Shown here: positions 22,301-33,628 of the stretch, one piece after another
Numbering within the stretch: position 1 is the stretch's first letter
How the letters are laid out: every line of letters starts with the position of its first letter
Origin: Mesostigma viride
Taxonomy: Eukaryota > Streptophyta > Mesostigmatophyceae > Mesostigmatales > Mesostigmataceae
Assembly: GCA_009746045.1 (NCBI GenBank)
Contig: RPFO01000156.1
Location: forward strand, 2,083,345 to 2,147,344
Direction of reading: 5' to 3'
DNA length: 64,000 nt
Notes under the pieces: model-generated
Database searches by the model: none
Seen by the model: the letters and a program-made list of their open reading frames with translations, nothing else
Told to the model about the DNA's origin: nothing
Translations under genes and position numbers: made by a program

Positions 22301-25300
22301 CGCCTTCGTTTGCCCCCCCCCCCTCATCCCTGTTCCCGCGCACACCCCTCCCCCCTTCCCCATCTCCCCCCCCTTGTCCCCCTTGCCCCCCTTGTCCCCC
22401 CTTGGTCCCTTCCCCCCCGTCACGCCCCTCACCCCCTCCCCTGCTTTCTGACTCCAGGGTCCAGCATAAGAAGAAAAAATCCAAGGCGGGGCAAGCCCTC
22501 GAGTCCCTCATGGCGGTCCGTGTGCTCCCCTCGGCGGGGCCCTCCGCCACCAAGGGTGCCGACGCCAGCTCATCGCCCGCGTCCTCTGCGGCGGTCATGG
22601 TCGTGCGCGGGTCGTTCGCGGCCCCCGTGTTCGAGGCGGTGGCGGTGCCTGAAGTGGGCGAGGGCGGCGCATCGCCCGCGGTGGAGCTGGAGCCCGCAGA
22701 CAAGGGGCTCTTGTTGCGACACGTCAAGGATGCCGAGGGGGAGGACGGCAGCGCTCCGGCATCGGGGAAGAGCGTCCGGGGTAGGTGGCTGGGGCAGCAT
22801 GAACCCGTTGTTGTTTTGCTAACGATGTGACAGCGATGGCTTGGCAAGCAAAAGAGGTAATAATAGGTAGTTTAAGTAGCTTATATAGTATTGAGCAAGG
22901 TTTCGGTGCTCGGGGCGCCAGTGATCCGACCGCAACGGCGCCCCTGCCGTTTTCGCCCCTGTATTCGTGCCTGGGTGTGCCTGGGTGTGCCTGGGTGCAG
23001 TAGCACAAAATCCTTTTCAAGCCTATAAATTATTTGGTTATGCTATTTTGGGATTCGCTTTGTGTGTGTTTTGTGCGTGTGTCTTTGGTCTGCCTGCATG
23101 CGTGTGGGGGTCTGTGTCTGTGGTGTGTGTTCGTGACGGTCTATGGTTTGTGCGCGTGGCGGCGATGGGGCGGGGGACACAAATGGCTGGCTGTAACCAA
23201 CGCCCGCAACCAACCGATTTACCTTGGGAATCTACGATTGTTGGAAACGGGAGGGAACTGCCCGAAGCCAAGCCAATGCCGACGGTCAAGACCTGCTGAA
23301 TGTGAGCAGTCGTAATGCCCGAAACCATGCCAATGCCGACAGTCAAGACCTGCTTAATGCGAGCAGTCGTAATGCCCGAAACCATGCCAATGCCCACGGT
23401 CAAGACCTGCTTAATGCGAGCAGTCATTATGCCCGAAACCATGCCAATGCCCACGGTCAAGACCTGCTTAATGCGAGCAGTCCTAGTGTCCGAAACCATG
23501 CCAATGCCCACGGTCAAGACCTGTTTAATGCGAGCAGTCGGAATGCTCGAAGCCATGCCAATGCGCACGGTCGAGACCTGTTTAATGCAAACAGTCGTAA
23601 TGCCCGAAACCATGCCAATGCCCACGGTCAAGACGGTCAAGACCTGTTGATGCTAACAGTCGCACTGTCCGTAACCCACACTCGAAATCTGTTCATTCGT
23701 AAACTGTCACTGTTGACAGTGGCGGTGCACGGCCCCGAGAATGCCATGGACGCGGAGCTGCCGTTTGCGACCGCGGCCATCGAGGGCGAGGACGGCGGCA
23801 AGAAGAAGAAGAAAAAGAAGAAGAAAGACAGTGCCGCCGACGACAACAAGGAGAGCAATGCCGCAGAAGACCAGGGAGGCAACAAGCGGAAAGCAGGGGC
23901 AGAGGATGAGGAGGATCACAGGGGGCCAGGGGGGGGGCTGGAAAGGGGGGGGGTGGAGGGGGATGAGGTGCCCCTGGAGGAGCAGCTGGAGAGGGAGAGC
24001 GAGCTGCCTAGCTTGGGCGATGTGCTGTCGTCGCTGGGGATCGACACGGAGCCGCCGGACGTGGAGGATGAGGCGGGACGGGTGGCGGAAGCGCCCAGGG
24101 CGGACTCCTTGCAGGTGGGACGGGATAACGTTTTCGGATTGACTAGAATGATGGATGTCAATGTTTGCATTCTTCTTGATTAGCACGCATTCTGGGGTTC
24201 ATTAGCCTGCGTTCTGCCCCCCTGGACATGCATTCATGCTTTTTTGTCGTTGCTGTTTTGCCCCTGGTAAGAGGTGTGTCTGGCTTTTGTGGCTACGCAT
24301 GAACTGGGCCGGTATGCGGTTTTCTGCGTTACCCCACAGTTTGCAATGGCGTGCCTGCCTCTCACTCAAAGTCATCAAGTAATAGGTACAGTAATTTTGG
24401 AACTAATGTGTTTGTTTTCTTTCCGGATACCTGAACTAAGCAATATTACGTTTTGCCTCCTTGCCCCCCTGCCCCCTGGCACCCTGGCACCCTCACACCG
24501 GTGTGGTTGACTCTATGACCGATGATTGGCTGGCGATGTGTTGGCAGGTCCTCCTCACACAAGCCGTGCGCTCGGGCGACAATGCGCTGTTGGAGCGCTG
24601 CCTCAACGTGGTGGACGAGAAGGTGAGTGATGGCTGTTAGCAAACGATAAGCTGTGTGGTGTGGTTATTCCTAGCAATGAAGTGATAGGGTAATTATGAA
24701 CGTGCTGGTAAATGCTGAAGCGCTGCCTCGGCATGGTGGATGAGAAGGTGGGTTGCAGATTTCAGTACAGGATATGCTGAGTGGTGTGGTCAACGAGTTT
24801 TCAAGAAATAAAAAGGAAATGGGAGGGCTTTCAACAGAATGGTGGGCTTGCATTCATGGGTTCTCTGGTAGATGCTAAGCTGGGTAGAGACGGTAGAAAC
24901 GGTGTAATCCGTTCATCTCTTGCTACTTCGTGCACATATTAATCATACCATCCATTCATCTGGTGCTGCTTTGCTCACTTATTGATGATATCATCCTTTC
25001 AACTGGTCTTACTTTGTTCTCTGGCCACTCGGTGACTTGACTCTGGCAGGTTATCGCAAACACGGTCAAGAAGCTGAGGCCGTCTGACGCCGCGCTGTTT
25101 TTGAAGTCGGTCGTCGACAAGTTTTCCTCGAGGTAGGCAAGAAACGTCTCCTCTACCACCACCACAAGACACATACGCCTAAACAAGAGGGAGGAAAAAG
25201 CACTGCGCACCATTACCTCCAGCCACACACAGCACCGCCTTCCTGAATGAGACGGGGGGGGGTGGGGGGTCATACGTGCATGAGCCTATAGGGTTGCTGT

Positions 25301-27392
25301 TATTCTGTCACGTCGTGGCACATGCACGTTAAGTTGATAGCTTGCTTGGGTGCATCCAAAAAATATGTTTTTGAGTGAGATGGTGGTGGCGCCCTTGTCA
25401 GCATCTCGCTGGCCGCTGTATCAGTGCATAGAGTGGCCCTCATTTAGGTGAGCCTTTTTCGTTGTCTCTTTGCCCATGTTAGGTTAGGCTTTTCCGTATC
25501 TATCCCCCCGTGTGTTCTAGGTTTTGTTACTTCTCAATTTTGTTTTATGACCTTCTTTACTTTTTTTAATTTCGTTTGCAGATCGGGGCGCGGCGCGGAC
25601 CTGTCCCGCTGGCTGCGTGCGGTTCTGCTGCACCACGCGTCCTTCCTCATGCAGGCGCCGGACATGCAGCGCACGCTGACGGCGCTCTACCAGGTGCGTA
25701 AAGGGGGGGGGGGGGGGGGGGAGGGGAAGCGTTGAAATAGGGAAACACTAGAGTGCCCCCGCTGGCTCCGCCCAGCCCCAAATGGCAGTCCTAGCAACCA
25801 ACCAACTCCGGACAAGCTGCGCTTTGGTGGCCATCTGTCCGAGCTAGCAACCAACCCACATGCAGCCTGCGTTTCAGTGTTCTACACCTGGATTAGGAGT
25901 AGCTTGTAGACCCGCCGCTATTGGCCCGCTTTGGCTTCCCAAGGTTGGATTGGTCGCATACTTAGGGTTTTCCCAAATAGTCTGGGATCAGGATATATCC
26001 CTAAATTTAGAAAGTAGATGCGCTCAACATGCGACTCAGGCTCACTGCCGTCTACTGGGTGTGTGAAAGGGGGGGCGCTCTGTGTGGTAGTACTCTACCG
26101 GGTGCATTGAGGCACGGGGTCTCTGTATCATGTGCGGGGAGTGGGGGTGTTGAAAAGGTTGTCAAGTTGGTGGGAATTATTTACGAGGGGAACATGCGCC
26201 AGACATGGATCGCGCCCTCCCCGCTCTCTATCAGGTCTGGGTGGGTGGTTTGGGGTTGGCGTCTAGCAGGGAAACGTCTTGCGATCATCTATTATAGGAG
26301 TAAAATTGAAGTTGCTATATTATCATTACTAAGTTGATTTACCCTGTTCATTCCGTTGTGGGTTTCGGCTCTACCAGCGTCGTGGGGTGGGGCTAAACAG
26401 AGTGCCAGAAGGGTGGAGGAAACCAACGTGTAAGCTGATAGTTGACCAGGGCGGTAGAGCCTGTATGTTGTGGGCTATGCATGTTACACCCCCTTTGTAT
26501 GAAATGATTTCTTATTCTGTGTGTATTGATTATGACCGCCTTGGTTTCTTGCTGCCTATGTAATTGCCCTGCCTGGCCTGGCCTGGCCTGGCGGCCGATG
26601 CCTTGTCCCGGCACGTCGCAACAGGTGATCGACGCCAGGCTGGCCGTACACCAGCCGATGCTGGCGCTGCAGGGCCGGCTGGACCTGCTGGCAGCGCAGG
26701 TGAGTTAAGGGGCACACAAGTGCTGACGTCCTTCCACTAGCGGCTCCATTGGCACGGAACTTTTGACGTCCAACTTGCACCTTTTTTTTCCCTTAGCAAG
26801 TTCTCACGCAGTCGTGTGTGCTGATGGTGGCATATTTTGGTTTTAGTTGGCGGATGTGAAATCGGTCAGGGTGCTTGTGATCTAAGCCGCTTGTTACTTC
26901 TATTAGTTCTTCCCTATCACTCTTTGTGTTAGTTCTTCCACACACAGGGGCACAGCGCGGGTTTATTTATGAGGCTGGGTATGCGGTACCAGAAAAGGGG
27001 CAGCCATCGCAAAGCCTATGGCCTTGTTTTCTGTTTCTGACATGGCTGGATGGTGTGCACCATTTGATCCCCACCCACAAAACCTTTTCACTTTTCGGAG
27101 TGTGGCTCAGATCTCAGCACAGCAGGCCAACCAGGGGTCAACCACCGGCATGCCATGTGGCGCCGCGGTGGTCTACGAGGAAGAAGATGACGAGGACGAG
27201 GAGGACGTTTTCGTGGAAGATGCGTTCAATGCCTACGATGAGGATGATGAGGATGTGGACGAGGACGAAGACGACATGATGGAGGAGGATGAACAGGAGC
27301 GGGGTGCCAAGGCGAATATTGGGACGGGGTATTACGAAACAGATGAAGAGGAGGAAGAAGAAAGCGATGACGAGGATGACGATGAGGAATAG
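16357..27392 (+). CDS. WDR43: WDR43/UTP5-like ribosome-biogenesis WD40 protein (13 exons)
   Basis: Exons: 16357-16446, 16956-17108, 17791-17900, 18905-19059, 20639-20748, 21318-21694, 22458-22780, 23720-24114, 24548-24622, 25050-25132, 25582-25693, 26625-26699, 27123-27392 (TAG). All junctions are in phase and give about 775 residues. UTP5/WDR43 acts in the nucleolar small-subunit processome (t-UTP/UTP-A complex) for pre-rRNA transcription and processing. The N-terminal half is WD40 (FALSTGDGRVKVFNVSSGQL, VFSGDGGGDVCEWAAATGQR, VAGTGIALYDLASEKRVCKF, FTVTALSERGEAFVWRC). Lys-rich stretches follow (exons 6-8). Exons 9-12 encode the Utp12 domain (VLLTQAVRSGDNALLERCLN, VIANTVKKLRPSDAALFLKS, RWLRAVLLHHASFLMQ, MLALQGRLDLLAAQ). 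The last exon is a very acidic tail. The last acceptor is a tandem CAGCAG, so either of two forms differing by one Gln is possible. Confidence 0.9.
17931..18209. repeat. Minisatellite, about 93-bp unit, 3 copies
   Basis: Three near-identical units start with GGCGTGTAATGGTCCCGTTT and end with CTACCTATTTGTTATCCTTG, in WDR43 intron 3. The first copy begins about 30 bp after the exon-3 donor. Each unit includes CAGGTAA, an exon-edge-like donor motif. Confidence 0.9.
20825..20870 (+). repeat. Echo of the WDR43 exon-5 edge
   Basis: The exon-5 edge reads AAGTTCACGGGGCACACG|GTGAGGG (20748/20749). About 100 bp into the intron, CACGTTCACGGGGCACATGG is followed by TGAGGGATG. Both exon end and donor are copied, and the following CATGG is shared as well. 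Confidence 0.8.
23250..23640 (+). repeat. 57-bp minisatellite in WDR43 intron 7, translatable as 19-residue repeats
   Basis: About seven units carry CATGCCAATGCCCACGGTCA and AGACCTGCTTAATGCGAGCA. Because 57 is a multiple of three the array stays open in several frames. One frame (NARNHANAHGQDLLNASSR) runs without a stop into the coding frame of exon 8 at 23720. The spliced model excludes the array; the open frame may be chance or a retained-intron isoform. Confidence 0.8.
24716..24752 (+). repeat. Echo of the WDR43 exon-9 edge
   Basis: The exon-9 end reads AGCGCTGCCTCAACGTGGTG then GACGAGAAG|GTGAGTG. The copy reads AGCGCTGCCTCGGCATGGTG then GATGAGAAG|GTGGGTT, keeping a usable GT donor. Confidence 0.85.
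26038..26392 (+). repeat. Echoes of the WDR43 exon-11 edge
   Basis: The edge reads ACGGCGCTCTACCAG|GTGCG followed by a long G run. Related copies occur near 26045-26075 (CGTCTACTGGGTGTGTGAAA then GGGGGG), 26088-26105 (TACTCTACCGGGTGCATTGA), 26205-26245 (CCCGCTCTCTATCAGGTCTG) and 26365-26392 (GGCTCTACCAGCGTCGTGGG). Decay increases with distance, except that the third also copies the GACATG...CGC..CTCCC exon text upstream. Confidence 0.65.
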
Positions 27393-28600
27393 CCTCGTAA
27401 CGCCAGTTGAGGTTGTCCTGGGAGACCGGAATATTCAAACTCACTTTTTCGTGTGATGCATACTGTGATGTCAGCGAGTCTGTCACCGTTGCATTGTTGG
27501 CAAGGAGCCTTGATATGCAGTCTGTCAAGTATGGACATTGGCTTGCATGACATGGAGGTATGTGTGGTTGGTGAAGGGAGGGAATGCTGCACCTTGGTGT
27601 GCCTTTCGTAGTACATTGATTACAAGTCTTTTTGGTGCTGTAACAGCTTGGAACCTTCAATTTTAATAAAGTCTGGGCGAACACCATAAAATTGTGTATG
27701 TGCAACTGATACTTTGGTCATCTCTGTGGCTATGGGCATGATTGTGCTATCCTAGGGACATTTGTCCAGCTACATGTGCCCTACCCCCCCCCAAAAAAAT
27801 GAAAACATGACTCCATTGGGAGTCATGTAGCACGTATTCCATTGCGGGTGGGTGGGGGTGAACGGAGCCGCGAAAACTAAGTGAACTCTAATCTAATCTA
27901 CCAAAATCCTAGCTACTCTACTCAGCAAAGCGCACCTTCCTCCTGCATGGGTGGGGCGGGGGGGCGCTTGCCCACAGGGCCTGGCATGTGGGCCTAGCTG
28001 GACAATTAATGGTACTCTGCCATCGATCTCAACTTGCCCTTCATGGCATGCAGTCCAAGCTAGATCTCGAGACGATGGAAATGCGGTGTTCAACCTGAGC
28101 TGGGACAATGAGGTCGGCCAGCAACTGATCTGTGCAGTTTAGAAAACTTGTATATTCTGATTGTATATGTCCATGACACGCAAGGACTTATATATAAGTT
28201 GGTTGTCTCCTTGATAAGTACTTGCGTGTCATGCGCATGGGCATGCCAGGTACCCTCTCCTCAGCCACGAGGTAGCCATCGCTGACGGCGGAGCTCATAA
28301 CTTTCACGTTTGGGCACCAAATTCAGCTGTGAATATCACAATCGCTTCGTCTTTCTAAGACGCACACGCTGATATAATTTTCCGAAGCTACTACGTAATG
28401 TATGACGAGCAAACGCTCCTCGACGCAACGCAGCCTGGCGGCTGCGCTAGGCCATGAAAATACGTCTGCAGCTACTCGATCCGGCTGCAGCTTCGCCCTC
28501 CTAGGTCCGGCAGGCAGCGGTGACACTAGTCACGCACTGGTGGTCGCCCCGAACCCTCCCGGGCATAATGCCTCGCCTTCAGCATCGCCTGAGCCCAAAC
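27393..28600. other. WDR43 3' flank and start of the repeat-rich convergent spacer
   Basis: The 3' UTR grades into repetitive sequence without recognisable coding capacity. Near 28190-28250 lies the first copy of a short repeat containing TGTCATGCGCATGGGCATGC, which recurs at about 29385-29420, 35085-35110 (reversed) and 40450-40470. Confidence 0.5.
27665..27670 (+). terminator. Candidate polyadenylation signal of WDR43
   Basis: AATAAA lies about 270 bp after the WDR43 stop codon in the expected 3' UTR. A TGTAA motif, the usual signal in many chlorophytes, also occurs about 25 bp upstream, so either may be used. Confidence 0.4.
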
Positions 28601-28639
28601 GCAGCCGCCCCATGCACCGAACCTAGCTGGTCTGAGCAC

Positions 28640-29110
28640 GACTTTGACGTTGACGAGTTATTTTCCACCTTCGACGTCCACAGACCCGGCTTTTTCGCAA
28701 GGCCACACATCCGGATCCTCAGTGGAGCTCGTGTTTTATGGGTCGCGTACGCCTCCCTTCTTGCCCTGTGCCAGCGCCTCCAACGCCATAACTGCTTCCG
28801 CAGCCAGTCTGACGTCCACTTTCAGTACCGCGCACCTGACCTGTCTGGTTGGTCGCGACCGCGCCTTCAGCTCGCCGCCCTCTTTTCCATCCTTCAGCGC
28901 TGTTCCGCGGACCTCTGGAAACCCACTCCCTTGACCGAATCCACCTTCCTCCTCCACCTCCACGAAGCCCTCTCACAGCACGTGACGCCCCTAGCTGCAG
29001 ATGTGGCAGCTGTGGGCCGCACGCTGCCGCTGCTGAGCTCCCCACCATCCCCACCGCCACCGCCACCCTCCTCGCCTCCACCCCCGCGCAGCCAGAGCAC
29101 GCGCTTAATT
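28640..29110 (+). pseudogene. LINE ORF1, N-terminal half
   Basis: This includes HEALSQHVTPLAADVAAVGR, matching the ORF1 segment at 3640-3700 (KEAFEQHVTPLAADVAALGG), preceded by a longer Ser/Pro-rich N-terminal part absent from that copy. Coding sense shifts between two frames, so the copy is broken. It is cut off at about 29110 and joined to ORF2-derived sequence. Confidence 0.6.
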
Positions 29111-29216
29111 GCGCCTTGCGGTCCTCGCCTAGGTCCTTCGAGTGCCAGTAGGTGAACATTGAGCGAGTGGAGTCTAGCTCAGGCCAGGACGATGCGGGCC
29201 GGTGTCCACATTGTCG

Positions 29217-29365
29217 GCCTCCTGGTTTGTCTGTAATATGGAGGCAGATGGTTCGCAAGGATAGATGGCAAGTAGTGATGATTGATGAAGGAGACCACCC
29301 CCAAGTCAGTGTGGGCTCCGCGTGTGAACCCGAGTTTGGCATTCATAGCGATTCGGACCGTAAGT
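29217..29365 (+). pseudogene. LINE ORF2 extreme C-terminus fragment
   Basis: The fragment reads PPGLSVIWRQMVRKDRWQVV followed by a diverged tail. The same text occurs after the ORF2 fragment near 32268 and again at 32893-33026, where the tail reads KPVGAPRVTKYGIHSDSGRG. The W..M(V/I)R.DRW pattern is typical of the last residues of LINE ORF2 proteins. Confidence 0.6.
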
Positions 29366-29589
29366 AAGTAGTAAGTACTTAATTGCGTGTCATGCATGCC
29401 GCATGGGCATGCCACGGAGTACTACGCTAATCTAGCTCATCAGAAAAATAATTACACGATCGGAAGTTACGGGTATACCAGTAGTGTAGATTAGTCAGGC
29501 TTAGCCTAGCATGTGGCCCACGCGCATGTGCGCCCATAATGGCCCCCATGGATGCTGCCTTCAACATTTAGCCATGCTTTGTCTATAAT

Positions 29590-30039
29590 GGGACCCCCAT
29601 GGATGTTGCCGACATCGCCCGGCGCAGCCACAATGTCATCGTCAAGCACTTCGACCAGCCGGCAGGTGAGACCTCCACGAGCCTTCTTGAGGCATTTAAG
29701 CGCGACATTCTTGCCCCCATGCTACTCACTGGTGAGCTGGACATGTCGGCTGTCCGCCTCCCCCGCGCGCGGGGGAAGGCTGGCCCGGCACCCGTGCTCC
29801 TCACCTTTAAGTACATGGCGGACAAGCTGTCGTTCCTTAAATGCCGCAAGAAGCTCTCGAGGACTCGCTTCACGCTGGACGACGACTTGACCCTGGCCCA
29901 GCAACAGCGGCGACGCGAGCTATGGCCGACCTACCTTCAGCTCCGGCACAGCGCAGGGGGGAAGCCGGTATACTGGAGGGGGGCGGTCATCCACGTTGAC
30001 CACAAGCCCTGGCAGCCCCCTCCTGCCACCCCAGACTAG
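29590..30039 (+). pseudogene. LINE ORF1, C-terminal half (family A)
   Basis: An open stretch of about 146 codons contains RRSHNVIVKHFDQPAGETST, LLTGELDMSAVRLPRARGKA, FTLDDDLTLAQQQRRRELWP and YWRGAVIHVDHKPW, clearly related to the ORF1 at 3.9-4.5 kb but diverged. It lacks the N-terminal half. It is followed by a shared 3' UTR to 30458. Confidence 0.7.
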
Positions 30040-30458
30040 GGAATTCATACCAGTAGTGTAGATTAGTCAGGCTTAGCCTAGCATGTGGCCCACGCGCATG
30101 TGCGCCCATAATGGCCCCCATGGATGTTGTCTACAGAATTTAGCCAAGCCCTGCCTATAACGGGACCCCCATGGATGTTGCACTAAGAATTTCGCCATGC
30201 TATGCCATGCAGAGAGATGCTCTCTGTAGAGAAGCCATGCCATAGCTCTTGTATAGCCATGATGATCTTCCCCCTCACAGGCATGCTCCCCCCTTACCCG
30301 GGCATAGCGTGATAGACCATGAGGGTGCAGGTGCCCTAGTGCACCTAGAGCAAGTGTTGTTTACATTCCCACCCTTGCAGGAAGTAGCTTAGAATGTATG
30401 ATAGGCCATATGCCCCTTCTCTGGGCTATGTGCTACATTAATTAATTAATTAATTAAA
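30040..30458 (+). mobile_element. Family A 3' UTR with ATTA-type tail
   Basis: The conserved block includes GTATAGCCATGATGATCTTC and CATAGCGTGATAGACCATGA, followed by GGGCTATGTGCTACATTAAT and a (TTAA)n-like tail. It is near-identical to 4690-4944, except that the terminal ACTCCCAACGGAGTGATG motif is missing here. Confidence 0.75.
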
Positions 30459-30465
30459 CTCGTGC

Positions 30466-31172
30466 TCCCGTTGGGGAGTCACGGAGCACCGAAGTGCTTT
30501 TAATCCCTGTGTGTGCACTACAGGAGAAAGGGCAGAGACCCCCAGTCTCCTTCATGCCAAAGGCATGCCACAGCTGCAATCGGGCGCGGCTAGCTAAAAG
30601 GACAGGCTAACGATCCGGCAAACTGTGGGTGCAATAAGACCCATGTGAGCATATCATAGCAAGGAGCGTGGGCAAGTAATCTGAACATAGCCAGGGCGTA
30701 GCATGGCTGTACTAGGACTAGGCTAAGGCTATGGCTGGTTGTGTACCGTGCGTTGGCGGCACGTGACTAGGTGTGTTGGCACAGCTAGGCAACATTCTAG
30801 GCATGGCTGCCTTAGCGGCAGTGACGCCAATGGTTACAAGCTAGGGCTATTGCTATTCTAGCCCGCTGGGGGCGTCCACATCTTGTGGTTGATCATCAGG
30901 TCCCCGCCCCTCCAGTACACCTTGGGCTTCTGGGAGTCCTGCTTATGGCGGAGGTATTCCGGCCACAGGTCGCGTCGCTGCTGTTGCTGAGCGGGGGTGA
31001 GGTCGTCATCCAGCGTCCAGGTGAGGTCGTGCAACCGCTTGCGACGAGAGAGGAACCGCTGCTTATCCTCAGGGGAGGGGAAGGTGAGTAGGACTGGTGG
31101 GGGGGCCGCCTTGTCCCGTGAGTGGGGAAGGCGGTGGCACCCACGCAGTTCTACCTCACCTACCAGGCCCAT
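30466..31172 (-). mobile_element. Family B LINE fragment: ORF1 C-terminus (30861-31172) plus 3' UTR
   Basis: On the minus strand an open frame reads MGLVGEVELRGCHRLPHSRD, PPVLLTFPSPEDKQRFLSRR, LDDDLTPAQQQQRRDLWPEY, ending NHKMWTPPAG and a stop at about 30858-30860. The downstream 3' UTR runs to about 30466. The whole is an inverted copy of 33640-34290. Confidence 0.72.
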
Positions 31173-31174
31173 GA

Positions 31175-31541
31175 GGGTGTGCTACATATACTCCCAACGG
31201 AGTTATGTTACAATCAGTCAATTCAATTCAATGGATGTTGCATTAAGAATTTAGCCATGCTATGCCATGCAGAGAAATGCTCTCTGTCGAGAAGCCATGC
31301 ATGCCCTAGCTCTTGTATAGCCATGATGATCTTCCCCCACATGACATACTCCCCCTTAGCTGGGCATAGTGTGAAGATCATGAGGGTGCCGGTGCCCTTG
31401 AGGCCCCTAGAGCAAGTGCTGCTTACATTCCACTCTTGCAGGAAGTAGCCTAGAATGTATTAAAAGCCATATGCCCCTTCTCAGGGATATGTGCTACATT
31501 GACTCCCAACGGAGTGATGTTGATAATTAATTAATTAAGTT
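31175..31541 (+). mobile_element. Two family A 3' ends in tandem, with AATTC and TTAA tails
   Basis: The first piece is only the last few tens of bases (GTGTGCTACATATACTCCCA then ACGGAGTTATG) with an imperfect ATTC-type tail at 31214-31232. The second (31241-31541) repeats the 3' UTR and ends in (TTAA)n. Two 3' ends side by side imply successive 5'-truncated insertions. Confidence 0.65.
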
Positions 31542-31884
31542 ACGGGCCGGGGTGCCCACGTACAACCCTGTAACTAGATAGTTGAGACGAGCTAGCATCA
31601 TCCATTCCATCCCATGCCCCCCCCCCACGCACGGATCGAGGACTTATCCTCACTGAGAACTTATGCTGACGTGACTCAGTCACGTGTATATTAACTAATA
31701 CATTAATTAATCAATCATGCAATCAATCAATCAATCAATTATGCGCATGCAAGTCAGACGTACAGGCGATTTAATTAATTAATTAATCAATCGACACGTG
31801 ACTGCGTCACGTGAGCATAAGTCCTCAGTGGGAGGGGAACATGGGATGGAACCACCCTCCATCAAGGAATATGTGCTAAATGAT

Positions 31885-32265
31885 CTCCCAATTACCGCGC
31901 CGAGACCTGGACACTGACGCAGGAGCTGGAGCAACTGACTCGACGGCGCCGTCACCAAGATGCTGCGCAAGGCCCTTAACATCCCCTTTGGTTTGCACAT
32001 TAGTAATGAGGATTTGTACGCTGATTTGCCCTATGTTTCCCACATTATTAGGCACAGGCGCCTGGGCCTAGCCGGGCACCTGGCCCGCACAGATCAGGTA
32101 GATACATCAGATAGACTAGCTGGCACCAAGCCCGCCCAGCCTGGGCGATATGTCCTCACCTGGCGTGCCCCCGGCCGCGCGCGGCAGGGCCGCCACCCGT
32201 GGACTTTTCGTGATAGACTCGGCATGGACATGTGCTACACTAGACGTGACAGGCTCACCCACGGG
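31885..32265 (+). pseudogene. LINE ORF2 C-terminal region (post-reverse-transcriptase)
   Basis: The text runs AETWTLTQELEQ, then after a shift of frame near 31937 LDGAVTKMLRKALNIPFG, SNEDLYADLPYVSHIIRHRR, LGLAGHLARTDQ, and GRYVLTWRAPGRARQGRHPW. The order 'ETWTLT...KMLR...DLY..LP.VS..I..RRL..AGHLAR...GR..W' is the conserved region downstream of the RT domain in many non-LTR elements. One frameshift and absence of upstream RT show it is dead. Confidence 0.72.
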
Positions 32266-32299
32266 CAGCCTCCTGGTTTGTCTGTAATATGGAGGCAGA

Positions 32300-32891
32300 T
32301 GATACGACCTACCTCCAGCTCCGGCAGACCAAGGCGGGGCAGCCGGTGTACTGGAAGGGGGCGGCCATCTACGTCGGCCACAAGCCCTGGCCGGCGACCC
32401 CCGCGGCCCCAGCGACTCCAGACGCCCCAGCTTAGGGGAATACAGCAGTAGTAGTGTAGAATAGATAGACCGTGGCCATGTACATGTACGCCTCCTAGAG
32501 GCACTATCCCAGCTAAGCCACGCGCTTTATTTAATCATGTACATGTGTGCCTATGATGAGCCACCCTCCAGACGATGCCTAGCTTTATTTAGTTATGTTG
32601 TGCTCATGCAGGGAGTAACTCTCTGCTGAGACGCCATGCCCTAGCTTTTTTTGTATAGCTATGCTGATCTTCCCCCCCATGACAGGCTCCCCCTTCGCTG
32701 GGCATAGCTTGAAGATCATGGGGATGCAAGTGCCCTGGTGCACCTAGAGCAAGGGTCCTTTATTACATCCCCACCCTTGCAGGAAGTAGCTTAGGATGTA
32801 TGATAGGCCATATGCCCTCCCTCAAGGGCTATGTGCTACATATACTCCCAACGGAGTTATGTTACAATTCAATTCAATTCAATTCAATTCA
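32300..32891 (+). mobile_element. Family A LINE 3' end: last ORF1 codons, 3' UTR and (AATTC)n tail
   Basis: The ORF1 C-terminus (TYLQLRQTKAGQPVYWKGAA and IYVGHKPW) joins ORF2-derived sequence directly at about 32303, a chimaeric junction. The stop is near 32435 and the 3' UTR ends with ACGGAGTTATG and five AATTC units (32867-32891). Confidence 0.7.
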
Positions 32892-32892
32892 A

Positions 32893-33026
32893 TGGTGCGC
32901 AAGGATAGATGGCAAGTAGTGATGAAGGAGACCACCCCCAAGCCTGTGGGGGCTCCGCGTGTGACCAAGTATGGCATTCATAGCGATTCGGGCCGCGGTG
33001 CCCACACCCCTGTAACTAGGACCTAG
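32893..33026 (+). pseudogene. LINE ORF2 extreme C-terminus, second copy
   Basis: The frame reads VRKDRWQVVMKETTPKPVGA then PRVTKYGIHSDSGRGAHTPV and a stop. It begins exactly after the (AATTC)n tail of the previous element, so that tail marks the junction. Confidence 0.6.
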
Positions 33027-33034
33027 ATAGCCAC

Positions 33035-33535
33035 CACCTCCACCGGCACCTCCGCCGTCGCAGCACAGCTCAAGAAGCAGCAGATCGACGCTCGACCTCC
33101 GCGAGGAGGCCGAGCTGGACAAGCGCAGCCTTCACGTCATCGTCAAGAACTTCGACCTGTTGGAACGTGATCTCGAACTCCGTGAAGCTTGCGCGCCCAG
33201 GCATTTGAGAAAGAAATCCTTGGCCGCATGGGCCTCATTGCAATGATGGTGAGATGAAGCTGGAGACCCTCCGCTCGCGGGGTAAGGCGGGGGCGCCTCC
33301 GCTGCTGCTCATCTTTGAGAGCCCGCGCGGACAAGATTTCGTTCCTCAGATCGACGCCGCAAGCGGCTCGAGAGGACTCACTACAGTGCCTTGGACGACG
33401 ACTTGACCGCTGGCGCAGCAACAACGACGACGGGAGCTATGGCCGACCTACCTCCAGCTCCGGCAGACGGCGGTGGGGAAGCCGGTGTACTGGAAGGGGG
33501 CGGCCATCTTTGTCGGTCACAAGCCATGCACCGGC
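33035..33535 (+). pseudogene. Heavily frameshifted LINE ORF1 remnant (family A)
   Basis: Recognisable ORF1 pieces appear in alternating frames: LREEAELDKRSLHVIVKNF-like text near 33100-33160, 'GKAGAPPLLLIFESPR' near 33280-33330, and LWPTYLQLRQTAVGKPVYWK near 33440-33500. Several indels break it. It is followed by another scrap of ORF2 tail (GIHNDSGRGA) at about 33540-33580. Confidence 0.6.
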
Positions 33536-33628
33536 CGCGTATGGCATTCATAACGATTCGGGCCGCGGTGCCCACCGGCACCCCTGTAACTATAGGACCT
33601 AGATAGCTTACACCATCCATTCCATCTC

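Noticed and set aside
22224-22847. 207-codon minus-strand frame
   Set aside because: It is antisense to WDR43 exon 7 and its pyrimidine tract.
23038-23650. Repeat-peptide open frames on both strands
   Set aside because: They come from translating the 57-bp minisatellite, whose length is a multiple of three.
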